A stretch of 64,000 nucleotides of DNA from Firmicutes bacterium HGW-Firmicutes-1 (lineage in GTDB: Bacteria; Bacillota; Clostridia; Lachnospirales; Vallitaleaceae): assembly GCA_002841625.1 (NCBI GenBank), contig PHAG01000005.1, forward strand, positions 124,001 through 188,000, read 5' to 3'. A program made the position numbers and the translations under genes. Positions 1-8,051 of this stretch are shown here, piece after piece. Position 1 is the first letter of the stretch. Each line of letters opens with the position of its first letter. Below the pieces are notes generated by a model that searched no databases, was not told where the DNA came from, and saw only the letters and a list, made by a program, of their open reading frames with translations.

Positions 1-590
1 TCAAAATAGAAATGCACTTTCTACCAGATATTTATGTTCCTTGTGAGGTTTGTCAAGGTAAAAGATACAATAGAGAGACACTGGAAATTAAATATAAAGG
101 GAAATCTATTGCTGATGTATTAGATATGACAGTTGAAGAAGCTTTAGAATTTTTTGAGAGTGTTCCCAAAATAAAAAACAAATTAGAAACCCTAAATGAA
201 GTGGGATTATCGTATATTAAGTTAGGTCAACCCTCCACAACCTTATCAGGTGGAGAAGCACAACGAACAAAGTTAGCCACAGAATTAAGCAAAAGAAGTA
301 CTGGTAAAACGATGTATATCTTAGATGAGCCAACGACAGGACTTCATTTTGAAGATGTCAATAAATTAATTACTATATTACAACGATTGGTTCATAACGG
401 TAATTCAGTATTGATTATAGAACACAATCTTGATGTAATTAAAACGGCAGATTATATTATTGATTTAGGCCCAGAGGGTGGAGATAGAGGTGGTAAAATT
501 ATTGCTATAGGAACTCCAGAAGAGGTAGCACTAGTTGAGGCATCCTATACGGGGCAATTTTTGAAAGAAATATTAAGGAAGGGTAAATAG
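1..590 (+). CDS. uvrA: UvrA excinuclease subunit A, C-terminal part (5' end outside window)
   Basis: This is the C-terminal ~195 residues of the ATPase that finds bulky DNA lesions in nucleotide excision repair. The reading frame is open to the left edge, so the gene starts upstream. Visible are the C-x2-C zinc half ([12 protein letters not shown]), the ABC signature LSGGEAQR, the Walker B stretch [12 protein letters not shown], and the H-loop region [10 protein letters not shown], in the order typical of the second UvrA ATPase domain. The end with PEGGDRGG and [11 protein letters not shown] is also typical of UvrA. uvrC lies about 16 kb downstream. Assignment is firm; a UvrA paralogue cannot be fully excluded because the N-terminus is missing. 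Confidence 0.93.
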   Translation, partial: KIEMHFLPDIYVPCEVCQGKRYNRETLEIKYKGKSIADVLDMTVEEALEFFESVPKIKNKLETLNEVGLSYIKLGQPSTTLSGGEAQRTKLATELSKRSTGKTMYILDEPTTGLHFEDVNKLITILQRLVHNGNSVLIIEHNLDVIKTADYIIDLGPEGGDRGGKIIAIGTPEEVALVEASYTGQFLKEILRKGK

Positions 591-809
591 AAAAAATATT
601 AACCTCTATAAAAAAGCTAAATTTTGAAATTGTAATGCAATTGACATAAAATAGTTAAATAAACTTAATAATAGAGAAGAAAATAGGAATAAGGGCCTAA
701 TGAGATTTATTTGAAAGCTGTTATACTATACTCGAGGGATTTTAAAATAGTTAAATTTTGGTATATTCGAGTAATATATCGCGCAATTAAATCTAAGGAG
801 GTATTTTTG

Positions 810-3182
810 ATGAAGTTAAAAAAGAGATTAGTAGTATTTTTAGTAATGACAATCATGGTTTTTAACACCTTTGGGGTTCAAGCTACGAATAACAAACACA
901 ATGAAAATAACGGCAAGTTTAAAGATGTAAAAGACGATCACTGGGCACGAGAATACATCGAGCTTATGACAAAGTATGGTATTATTAATGGTTATGATGA
1001 CAAATCCTTTAAACCTGAATCTGCGGTTTTCAGGGGAGAATTTGCAAAAATGATGGTATTGACCATGCAATTAGATCTAATCAATCCTGGAACAGGAACA
1101 TTTGAAGATGTAAAAAAAGGTGATTGGCTTTATAAACACGTGGAAACAGCCAAGCCATACTTAACAGGATTCGAATTAAATGGAAAGTATTATTTTAAAC
1201 CATCACTACAAGCTCAAAGAGAGGATATGGCAGTAGCAATTGTCAAAGGCCTAGGAATTGAGGCGGATAAAACGGACATGAGTGTATTAAGCACATTAAA
1301 AGATGAAAATAGTATTTCACCTATGTTAAGAAAGTATGTTGCTGCAGCAATCAATGAAGGAATAATGGTTGGAGATGATAATAAATACTTTAATCCTAAA
1401 CAAACTTTAACTAGAGCAGAAGCTGCAACCTTATTAGCAAGATTAATTATTGAAAAAAAGGTAGTATTTGACGAAACAAAGATTGTTATAGACGATACAT
1501 CAGTATCAACAAAGAAGCCTGTATTAACAGCAAAGACTGAAGGAAGTAAAATTGTTCTTGATTGGTCTAATGTTGAAGCAAGCGGATTTAACTACTATAA
1601 AGTAGTACTATCAAAAGGTGATTCAACTCCTTCTTATCCCGATAACGGATATGCAAAAGCTATTAGTAGCGTAACAACTTCCGGATGTGAATTAAAAGAT
1701 GGAGACACCTATAATGGTGGCGACTTAGGCGGAGCAATTAAAGCGGGTCAAACATATTATGCAAGCATAACGGCAGTATATGGAGACCAAAAATATACAA
1801 GTAATGTAATTACAATAAAGATTCCAGGAACAAGTGAAGCAGCAGCTCGAACAACGACTTTATCCTCTGCAGTTCAAGGCGATAAAATTGTTCTTGATTG
1901 GTCTAATGTACCGGCAACTGGATTTTCTTACTATAAAGTTGTGCTTTCCAAAAGTGATTCAACCCCTTCTTATCCGAGTAATGGTTATGCAAAGGTTATT
2001 ACGAGTGCAACTACCTCTGGATGTGAATTAAAGGCCGGGGAAACCTATAATGGAGGCGACTTAGGCGGTTCAATTAAAGCAGGTCAAACGTATTATGCAA
2101 GTATCACAGCAGTATATGGAGATCAAAAATATACAAGCAATGTTGTTACCATAACCATTCCAGGAACAACCGATGCTACTATAAAAGCTAGAACAACAAT
2201 TTTATCATCATCAATCCAAGGAGATAAAGTTGCTCTTGACTGGTCCAATGTTGCAGCCACTGGATTCACCTACTATAAGGTTGTTCTTTCTAAAAGTGAT
2301 TCAACCCCTTCTTATCCAGATAATGGTTATGCGAAGGTGATTACGAGTGTTACAGGCTCTGAGAGTAAAATCGGTGCTGGAGACACATATAGTGGTGGCG
2401 ATTTAAGCGGATCAGTTAAAGCAGGGGAAACATATTATGCAAGCATTACTGCAGTATATGGTGATCAAAAATATACTAGTAATGTAATTACCATTAAAAT
2501 CCCTGGAACAAGTGAAGCTGTTGTAAAAGCAAGGACTACTGCTTTAACTTCTTCAATTCAAGGAGATAAAGTTGTTCTTGATTGGTCTAATGTCGAAGCA
2601 GCAGAATTCTCCAATTATAAGGTTGTTCTTTCTAAAAGTGATTCAACCCCTTCTTATCCAGAAAACGGTTATGCTAAGTCCATTACCAGTGTAACTACCT
2701 CAGGATGTGAAATTAAGGCAGGGGACACATATTATAGTGGTGATATAAGTGGTTCAGTAAAAGCGGGCGAAACTTATTATGCGAGTATAACAGCAGTATA
2801 TGGAGATCAAAAATATACCAGCAATGTAGTCACAATAAAGATTCCGGGAATAAATGAAGAAACTGCAAGAACGGCAGTTTTAACCTCCTCTACAGTAGAT
2901 GGCAAAATTAAGTTGGCATGGACAAAAACTGATGCGACTAAATTTACTCATTATAAAGTTGTGTTATCAAAATATAACACAAGTCCTAGTTATCCGGATG
3001 ATGGATATGTTGCTGTTATTTCTGATAATGAAAATATTAACTATGTCCTTGTTGCAGGAACGGACTATCAAGGTGGGGATGTAGAAACGATTACATCTGG
3101 TCAAACCTATTATGCAACAATCACATCAGTATATGAAGATGGAAAGTATACGAGTAATGTTATAACGATTACTATTCCATAA
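810..3182 (+). CDS. S-layer homology protein with five fibronectin-III-like repeats
   Basis: Predicted cell-surface protein of 790 aa. The start is ATG 810, which follows AAGGAGG at 795-801 and opens a signal peptide (KLKKR then a hydrophobic stretch); an upstream in-frame TTG at 711 has no ribosome site. Three SLH domains occupy about residues 37-215 (for example DVKDDHWAREYI, GYDDKSFKPE, and a third ending LTRAEAATLLARL) and should hold the protein to secondary wall polymer. Five repeats of roughly 110 aa follow, each with LDWSNV, YYKVVLSK, STPSYP-NGYAK and QTYYASITAVYGDQKYTSNV, resembling fibronectin-III folds. The last repeat is the most diverged. Ligand or partner is unknown. Confidence 0.85.
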   Translation: MKLKKRLVVFLVMTIMVFNTFGVQATNNKHNENNGKFKDVKDDHWAREYIELMTKYGIINGYDDKSFKPESAVFRGEFAKMMVLTMQLDLINPGTGTFEDVKKGDWLYKHVETAKPYLTGFELNGKYYFKPSLQAQREDMAVAIVKGLGIEADKTDMSVLSTLKDENSISPMLRKYVAAAINEGIMVGDDNKYFNPKQTLTRAEAATLLARLIIEKKVVFDETKIVIDDTSVSTKKPVLTAKTEGSKIVLDWSNVEASGFNYYKVVLSKGDSTPSYPDNGYAKAISSVTTSGCELKDGDTYNGGDLGGAIKAGQTYYASITAVYGDQKYTSNVITIKIPGTSEAAARTTTLSSAVQGDKIVLDWSNVPATGFSYYKVVLSKSDSTPSYPSNGYAKVITSATTSGCELKAGETYNGGDLGGSIKAGQTYYASITAVYGDQKYTSNVVTITIPGTTDATIKARTTILSSSIQGDKVALDWSNVAATGFTYYKVVLSKSDSTPSYPDNGYAKVITSVTGSESKIGAGDTYSGGDLSGSVKAGETYYASITAVYGDQKYTSNVITIKIPGTSEAVVKARTTALTSSIQGDKVVLDWSNVEAAEFSNYKVVLSKSDSTPSYPENGYAKSITSVTTSGCEIKAGDTYYSGDISGSVKAGETYYASITAVYGDQKYTSNVVTIKIPGINEETARTAVLTSSTVDGKIKLAWTKTDATKFTHYKVVLSKYNTSPSYPDDGYVAVISDNENINYVLVAGTDYQGGDVETITSGQTYYATITSVYEDGKYTSNVITITIP
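1519..3180 (+). repeat. Five tandem ~340-bp coding repeats
   Basis: Internal DNA repeats of the S-layer gene. The block encoding GDQKYTSNV recurs near 1785, 2120, 2463, 2806 and 3130, a period of about 336-345 bp. Copies two to four share long near-identical stretches, which suggests recent duplication or gene conversion; the fifth is diverged (YEDGKYTSNV). Confidence 0.8.
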
Positions 3183-3196
3183 ATAAAACATATAGG

Positions 3197-3228
3197 ATGG
3201 CTATAGTTTATGCTATAGCCATTTTTTG
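3197..3228 (+). terminator. Rho-independent terminator after the S-layer gene
   Basis: ATGGCTATAG (3197-3206) pairs perfectly with CTATAGCCAT (3213-3222) over a six-base loop and is followed by a T-rich tract. It lies 15 bp after the stop codon. Confidence 0.85.
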
Positions 3229-3456
3229 TTGGATTTTTATTTCATAATTTATAAAGATAGTCTATAATTAATAGTGTATTTGAGTGAACTTAAATATTGG
3301 GGAATAATCCTACAAAATATTGCATGAAACTAGAGAAATGCTTAAAATATGGTAGTAAATTACCATACAAAAAATGTAAATTATTCTGTATAATGAGTAG
3401 TATATGGATTAAGATGACTTATAGTATAATAGATGGTATATAAGGAGAGTAAAGAT

Positions 3457-4095
3457 ATGGAAAGAATTGGGACGGATTTAATAGATATGGAAAGAATTAT
3501 GAATGGCATTGAAGGGATTAACGCTACAAAAATCATCTACAATGACTATAATGAAATAGAGGAAATACATATTATTGCTGATCAGAATAGAGGAGCTAAA
3601 CAAATATCCCGAGATATTCAATCCTTACTCATTGCAAAGTTTGATATTAAAGTTGATCATAAAAAAATTAGTGTCGCACAAATCAGTTCCGAGGAAAAAG
3701 GAGAAAAAAGCCATAGATTCTCCATTGGAGCAATTGGATATTGCCAAGTAGACAATTTGGTAGAAATAAAAGTAATTCTAAAAAAAGATGGCAAAGAATT
3801 TGAATCTACAGTAAAAGGTGCAAATTCTAGAAACAATATATACCGTTTATTTGTACAAGCCACAATAGAATGTGTTCATAATTCACTAGGAATAAACGAC
3901 ATATTTATTGTTGAAGACATTGTGAAGGTAATCGTTGCCAAGCAAGAAGTAGTAAATATTGCAATTTCATTTATATCTAGAGATAGAGAGGAGCTTCTTG
4001 TCGGTTGTGCAATACTTAAAAAAGATGATTATGAAGCCATAGCCAAAGCTACTCTGGATGCTGTTAATAGAAAAGTGGTACAACTAGCTATGTAA
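3457..4095 (+). CDS. Unknown conserved-looking 212-aa protein
   Basis: I do not recognise a named family. The start is ATG 3457 with AAGGAG at 3442-3447; an earlier in-frame ATG (3433) lacks a site. The product is soluble, without signal peptide or membrane segment. The N-terminal part (EGINATKIIYNDYNEIEEIHIIAD, then RGAKQISRDIQSLL) looks like a small alpha/beta domain, and the second half contains two similar segments (about residues 85-140 and 155-212), each with a beta stretch followed by a helix beginning around an NxxxRLFVQATIECV- or YEAIAKATLDAV-like sequence, suggesting a duplicated fold. It stands just upstream of the small-peptide/HD-GYP cassette and may be co-transcribed with it. 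Confidence 0.7.
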   Translation: MERIGTDLIDMERIMNGIEGINATKIIYNDYNEIEEIHIIADQNRGAKQISRDIQSLLIAKFDIKVDHKKISVAQISSEEKGEKSHRFSIGAIGYCQVDNLVEIKVILKKDGKEFESTVKGANSRNNIYRLFVQATIECVHNSLGINDIFIVEDIVKVIVAKQEVVNIAISFISRDREELLVGCAILKKDDYEAIAKATLDAVNRKVVQLAM

Positions 4096-4100
4096 TATTT

Positions 4101-4297
4101 TTTAGGTCGGTTTTATTTTCATTGATTCATTAGCGAAGCGATATAGCATGCTATCATTAGCGAAGTAGCAGAGCCTGATTAAAAGGAGGCTATATCAAAT
4201 GAAAACTAAAGCAATCGCACTATTAATGACAATATTATCTTTATTATTGGCATCTGGCGCAACACATAGCTGGAGATAGTTTATAGGCCGACCTAAA
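4101..4297. repeat. 10-bp perfect inverted repeat enclosing a mini-gene
   Basis: TTTAGGTCGG at 4101-4110 is the exact reverse complement of CCGACCTAAA at 4288-4297. The arms enclose the 26-codon ORF at 4199. Inside are two copies of CATTAGCGAAG (4129-4139 and 4155-4165) and the palindrome ATAGCATGCTAT (4143-4154). GATATAGC (4140-4147) is complementary to GCTATATC (4189-4196), which overlaps the end of the ribosome-binding site, so a structure that hides the site is possible. The function is inferred, not shown. Confidence 0.55.
4199..4279 (+). CDS. Small secreted-peptide-like ORF (26 aa)
   Basis: Too short for usual gene callers, but it has a near-perfect ribosome site (AAAAGGAGG, 4181-4189) about 9 bases before ATG 4199. 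The peptide begins with a positive end (MKTK), has a hydrophobic core of about 15 residues and ends SGATHSWR, so it reads as a signal peptide carrying a short C-terminal tail. It sits 38 bp before an HD-GYP gene that has a large membrane sensor region. I infer a short exported signalling peptide sensed by that protein; a translated leader that controls the downstream operon is the main alternative. No family was recognised. Confidence 0.6.
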   Translation: MKTKAIALLMTILSLLLASGATHSWR

Positions 4298-4316
4298 TTA
4301 TATATAAGGAGATAAC

Positions 4317-5603
4317 ATGATGGAAAAAACGTCATTAAAATTAAAAGTGTACATATCCTTCATTCTTCTGTTAGGAATCTGTTCAGTTATTTTAGGATTT
4401 GGTTATTTAACGCGTGAAAACATAACTACATTGTTATTTTTTACAGTATTAGGTATTATCGCAGAATCAGTTGCCATAAGAATGAGTAACGGTATAGCGA
4501 TTTCAGTAAGTCTTGGGGTAGGTCTATCGGCAGTATTAATATTTCAATCACCTGTCGTATGTATCATATCATTTTTTTCAATGCTTCTTTTCTTTGAATC
4601 TGTTGATGGTAAAGTAATCCATATATTTAATAGTTCTATCATTAAAAGACTATTTAGTGGTAGTGCATTTGCAATATCTTTATTTTTTGCAAATGTTGGT
4701 TATGATATTTCAACTAAATTATTCTGGAAATTTCAATTTCAAGGCTACAATATTATTGGTATTTTGATGATTATTTTAATATTTAGCATATTAGATACGG
4801 GTATTTTTTTGACACTTATATCTTTAATCGAAAACAAAACTATTCATAATGTCGTAAATGAAGAAACATGGTTAGCTCTGTTAGTAGACTTCATAGCGAT
4901 TACACCACTTGGTGTTATAATTGCTGTAATTTTTAGCAATTACGGTATGTTTGCAGTTGCGCTTTTTTTCGGACCATTGTTATTAGCGCGTTATTCGTTT
5001 AAGCTTTATATAGATATGAAAAGAATGTATTCAGAAACAATTGTGGCATTGTCTAATGCTATTGATGCCAAAGATCAATATACATGTGGGCATTCCCATA
5101 GAGTGGCGGATTATGCAGTAGAAATAGCAAAACATATGGGTTTAAATGAAACTCAAATTGATAAAATCCGTACAGCTGCCATATTACACGATATTGGAAA
5201 GATTGGGATTGATGATATTATACTGAATAAACCAGGTAAACTGGAAGAAGTAGAATATGTTGAAATAAAAAAGCATCCAGAAATTGGTGCTAACATACTT
5301 ATGCAAGTTGCGAACTTATCAGAAGTAGCGATGATCATTAAACATCATCATGAACGGTATGATGGTTTGGGTTATCCCGAGGGTATTGGAGAAGATTTGG
5401 TACCAATCGAGTCGTACATTATATCGGTTTCTGACGCTTTTGATGCGATGACATCAGACAGACCTTATAGAGCAGCTATTGATAATGATGTTGCAATACG
5501 AATTATTATTAGTGAATCGGGAAAACAATTTAAGCCAGAAGTCGTTAAAGCGTTATTGCAATACATCGATTATAAGGAGGAACATTTGGTTTATGCTAGT
5601 TGA
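4317..5603 (+). CDS. Membrane HD-GYP phosphodiesterase (c-di-GMP)
   Basis: A 428-aa protein with about eight transmembrane helices in residues 1-235 and a C-terminal HD-GYP domain from about 240 to 420. Key residues are visible: GHSHRV, ILHDIGKIG (near residue 290), HHHERYDGLGYP (near 343) and DAFDAMTSDRPYR. HD-GYP proteins hydrolyse cyclic di-GMP, so a membrane-borne input probably tunes c-di-GMP level. AAGGAG lies at 4306-4311; ATG 4317 or ATG 4320 could both serve. The 3' end overlaps the next gene by 11 bp, so the two are probably translationally coupled. The sensor part has no recognised ligand domain; the short peptide upstream is a candidate input. Confidence 0.88.
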   Translation: MMEKTSLKLKVYISFILLLGICSVILGFGYLTRENITTLLFFTVLGIIAESVAIRMSNGIAISVSLGVGLSAVLIFQSPVVCIISFFSMLLFFESVDGKVIHIFNSSIIKRLFSGSAFAISLFFANVGYDISTKLFWKFQFQGYNIIGILMIILIFSILDTGIFLTLISLIENKTIHNVVNEETWLALLVDFIAITPLGVIIAVIFSNYGMFAVALFFGPLLLARYSFKLYIDMKRMYSETIVALSNAIDAKDQYTCGHSHRVADYAVEIAKHMGLNETQIDKIRTAAILHDIGKIGIDDIILNKPGKLEEVEYVEIKKHPEIGANILMQVANLSEVAMIIKHHHERYDGLGYPEGIGEDLVPIESYIISVSDAFDAMTSDRPYRAAIDNDVAIRIIISESGKQFKPEVVKALLQYIDYKEEHLVYAS

Positions 5604-6165
5604 AGCACTTTGTATACCCCTGATTATCGGTAAGTTAAGAGGCGGAAATTTAAAAAATCTATTAAATATTCAAGTGAAAATGTGGTGGCTCATTACTGTT
5701 GCGGGATTCGTTGAATTTTTGTCATCTTTTGTTAGAATGCAAGAGATTGGCTCTATTTGGCGAGTAATTGATGAAAATATTTTTTGGATTCATTTGATAT
5801 GTTATAGTTTATTAATCTTTGTATTGATATTAAACCGGAATCAGAAGGGTTTTGTTTTACTCTTGATAGGTACCATATTAAACTTTAGTGTGATTATGGT
5901 TAACGGAGGTAGAATGCCTGTTGAGATTGGATCTGTTGAACATTTGATGTCAGCAGAGACAGTAGAAGCACTTAAATTAGGAAAAGATCTCACCCATACG
6001 GTTTTAAATGAATCTACTAGATTGAGGTTTTTAGCAGATGTTATACATTTACCCAAACCATACCCCTTCCCAAAGAGTCTCAGCATTGGAGACCTATTTT
6101 TAATTGGAGGGGTTTTTAGATTAATTCAAGCATCAATGGTAACTAAGGCAACAAAGGCTAAATAA
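5593..6165 (+). CDS. DUF5317-type membrane protein
   Basis: A 190-aa integral membrane protein with about five helices and the landmarks LIIGKLRGGNLKNL near the N-terminus, NGGRMPVE in the middle and a C-terminal GDLFLIGGVFRL, as I recall for the DUF5317 family found in clostridia, often beside HD-GYP genes. The start is ATG 5593, inside the end of the HD-GYP gene, with AAGGAGG at 5574-5580 and a rather long 12-base spacing. Biochemical role unknown; the overlap implies joint function with the phosphodiesterase. Confidence 0.72.
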   Translation: MLVEALCIPLIIGKLRGGNLKNLLNIQVKMWWLITVAGFVEFLSSFVRMQEIGSIWRVIDENIFWIHLICYSLLIFVLILNRNQKGFVLLLIGTILNFSVIMVNGGRMPVEIGSVEHLMSAETVEALKLGKDLTHTVLNESTRLRFLADVIHLPKPYPFPKSLSIGDLFLIGGVFRLIQASMVTKATKAK

Positions 6166-6213
6166 ACTTTTCAAAATTAGGCTGGAAGAATGTATTTAAA
6201 ATACAAAGCATTA

Positions 6214-6222
6214 TGGTATAAT
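6214..6222 (+). promoter_or_regulatory. Extended -10 promoter for the pyrophosphatase gene
   Basis: TG-G-TATAAT at 6214-6222 is an extended -10 element. Its last bases form the first in-frame ATG (6221), so transcription starts after that codon and translation must begin downstream, at TTG 6263. Confidence 0.55.
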
Positions 6223-6262
6223 GAAAAAGATCAAATTAATTATTAGCAAGGAGTTGAAGATA

Positions 6263-7894
6263 TTGGGTGATAGAAAGCCAATACATATTTTCGGACATCT
6301 TAATCCAGATACGGATTCAATATGTTCTGCGATAGCTTATGCGTACTTAAAGAATAGGATAGATCCAAGTATGGAATATATTCCTGCAGCATTAGGGATG
6401 GTTAATGAAGAAACGGGATATGTACTAAAGTACTATGGCGTTGAAGAGCCTAAAGTTATTTCTCATTTAAAGCCACAGGTGCTGGATATTGAGTTTATGG
6501 AAAGTACATGTGTTCATGAAATGGACTCGTTAAAAAAAGTATTGGAAGCTATCATCGGACAAGTGGGTCGTTCGGTACCTGTTGTTGATGATAGTGAAAG
6601 ATTAATTGGTATAGTATCAATCTCAGATGTAGTACCTATGTTGCTTTCCACAAATAATAGTTTTGATATGAAGAAAGTAAAAATTCCTATAAAAAATCTA
6701 ATAGAAATCTTAGAGCTTACCCTTCAAAAGGGGAGAATAGAAGAACAATTTATTCAAGGTAATATTTACATGTGCAGTGAACTATCGAAAGAGCAGGATA
6801 TTACAAGTAATGATATAATACTCTGCAATAAAAAAGAACTTAAATTGGCTAATAAACGTGTGTTTGGAGCGGGTTATATTGTCGTTTGTGATACAAATGA
6901 TGAAACTCCAAGTATCAGTGAAGATTATAATGGCGTTGTTTTTACATCACCCAAAAGTGTTTTTGAAATAATACAAAATATTATACATGCACTACCGATT
7001 TCATCAATTGTAAAAAAAGATCAACTGGAATATTTCACAACCTATGAAACGATTGATGATGTTAAGAAAAACTTTTTAACTTCAAAGTATAGAAGATTTC
7101 CAGTTGTAGATGAAGCTGGTTTTATCAAGGGCATGATTTCTAGAAGTAATTTAATGGAAGTTGAACAAAAAAAGGCAATTTTAGTAGATCACAATGAAAG
7201 AGGACAATCAATAGAAGGAATAGAAAATATAACGATTGTAGAAGTAATTGATCATCATAGGGTAGCTGATATTCAGACCATTTCCCCTTTATACTTTCGT
7301 GTTGAACCAGTAGGAAGTACTTGCACAATTGTAGCCAAAACATTTGAGGAAAACAATATAAAAATACCAAAACAGATTGCAGGTATATTGTTAAGTGGAA
7401 TTTTATCTGATACTTTGGTTTTTAAATCTCCAACCTGTACAGAAATTGATAAGGTAATGGCTGAAAAGCTAGCAATGATATCAGGGGTAAACATTTATCA
7501 ATATGGTATGAAGATGATTACCAAAGGTGAAAAGCTGCAAGATAAAGAGCCCGAACAAATTATTACAGGTGATATGAAGAGGTTTACATTTGGACAATAT
7601 AAGGTTGTAATTTCTCAAATAAATACGGCGGACTTTGCAGGATTATATCAAATGTATCCTAAAATTCTTGAAGCAATGGAAGCAAAATGTAAATTAGATG
7701 GGCTGGATCTAGCAGTTCTCATGGTTACTAATATTGTTGTTGGTGGAACTGAGGTTATTGCCACAGGTGAAGCAAGATGGATTGCTGAAAATGCCTTTAA
7801 TATGACGAAAAGCGATGAAAGCATCTTTTTGAATCAAACCTTTTCTAGAAAAAAACAAATCGTTCCCAAGCTTATGAAAGCAGCACAACTATAA
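6263..7894 (+). CDS. ppaC: Manganese-dependent inorganic pyrophosphatase with CBS and DRTGG domains
   Basis: Family II (DHH) pyrophosphatase of 543 aa that hydrolyses pyrophosphate to phosphate. The N-terminal metal-binding GHLNPDTDSICSAIAYA, the DHH motif (VIDHHRVAD, about residue 333), and the DHHA2 signature SRKKQIVPKL near the C-terminus are all present. Between the first catalytic segment and DHH lies an insert of about 240 residues: CBS repeat (PVVDDSERLIGIVSISDV), a DRTGG-like segment (VFGAGYIVVCDTND) and a second CBS repeat (FPVVDEAGFIKGMISRSNL). Such inserts make the enzyme responsive to adenine nucleotides and diadenosine polyphosphates. TTG 6263 is chosen as start because AAGGAG is at 6248-6253 and the -10 box covers the earlier ATG. 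Confidence 0.92.
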   Translation: MGDRKPIHIFGHLNPDTDSICSAIAYAYLKNRIDPSMEYIPAALGMVNEETGYVLKYYGVEEPKVISHLKPQVLDIEFMESTCVHEMDSLKKVLEAIIGQVGRSVPVVDDSERLIGIVSISDVVPMLLSTNNSFDMKKVKIPIKNLIEILELTLQKGRIEEQFIQGNIYMCSELSKEQDITSNDIILCNKKELKLANKRVFGAGYIVVCDTNDETPSISEDYNGVVFTSPKSVFEIIQNIIHALPISSIVKKDQLEYFTTYETIDDVKKNFLTSKYRRFPVVDEAGFIKGMISRSNLMEVEQKKAILVDHNERGQSIEGIENITIVEVIDHHRVADIQTISPLYFRVEPVGSTCTIVAKTFEENNIKIPKQIAGILLSGILSDTLVFKSPTCTEIDKVMAEKLAMISGVNIYQYGMKMITKGEKLQDKEPEQIITGDMKRFTFGQYKVVISQINTADFAGLYQMYPKILEAMEAKCKLDGLDLAVLMVTNIVVGGTEVIATGEARWIAENAFNMTKSDESIFLNQTFSRKKQIVPKLMKAAQL

Positions 7895-7929
7895 GGGATA
7901 AGAGAAATTTAATAGGTATCATATAAATG

Positions 7930-7966
7930 AGCTCAGCAGGAGATTAAATCTAATGCTGAGCTTTTG
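7930..7966 (+). terminator. Terminator after the pyrophosphatase gene
   Basis: AGCTCAGCA (7930-7938) pairs with TGCTGAGCT (7954-7962) over a 15-base loop, followed by a short T run (TTTTG). Confidence 0.65.
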
Positions 7967-7996
7967 TGTTCAAGGAATGTCCAGAATGACTCTATG

Positions 7997-8027
7997 TGTA
8001 TGAGATTGGTAGAAAGTGCTAATACTA
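7997..8027 (+). promoter_or_regulatory. Candidate sigma-G (forespore) promoter of the germination operon
   Basis: TGTATG (7997-8002), 18 bp, then AATACTA (8021-8027) resembles the sigma-G consensus TGAATA / CATACTA. It fits the expected forespore expression of germinant receptor genes and places the transcript start after the GTG at 8016, supporting ATG 8052. Confidence 0.45.
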
Positions 8028-8051
8028 AGTAAAAATGCAAAGGATGATTAT

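Noticed and set aside
711-809. TTG start extending the S-layer protein by 33 residues
   Set aside because: No ribosome site, and it would bury the signal peptide behind a charged stretch; ATG 810 has AAGGAGG.
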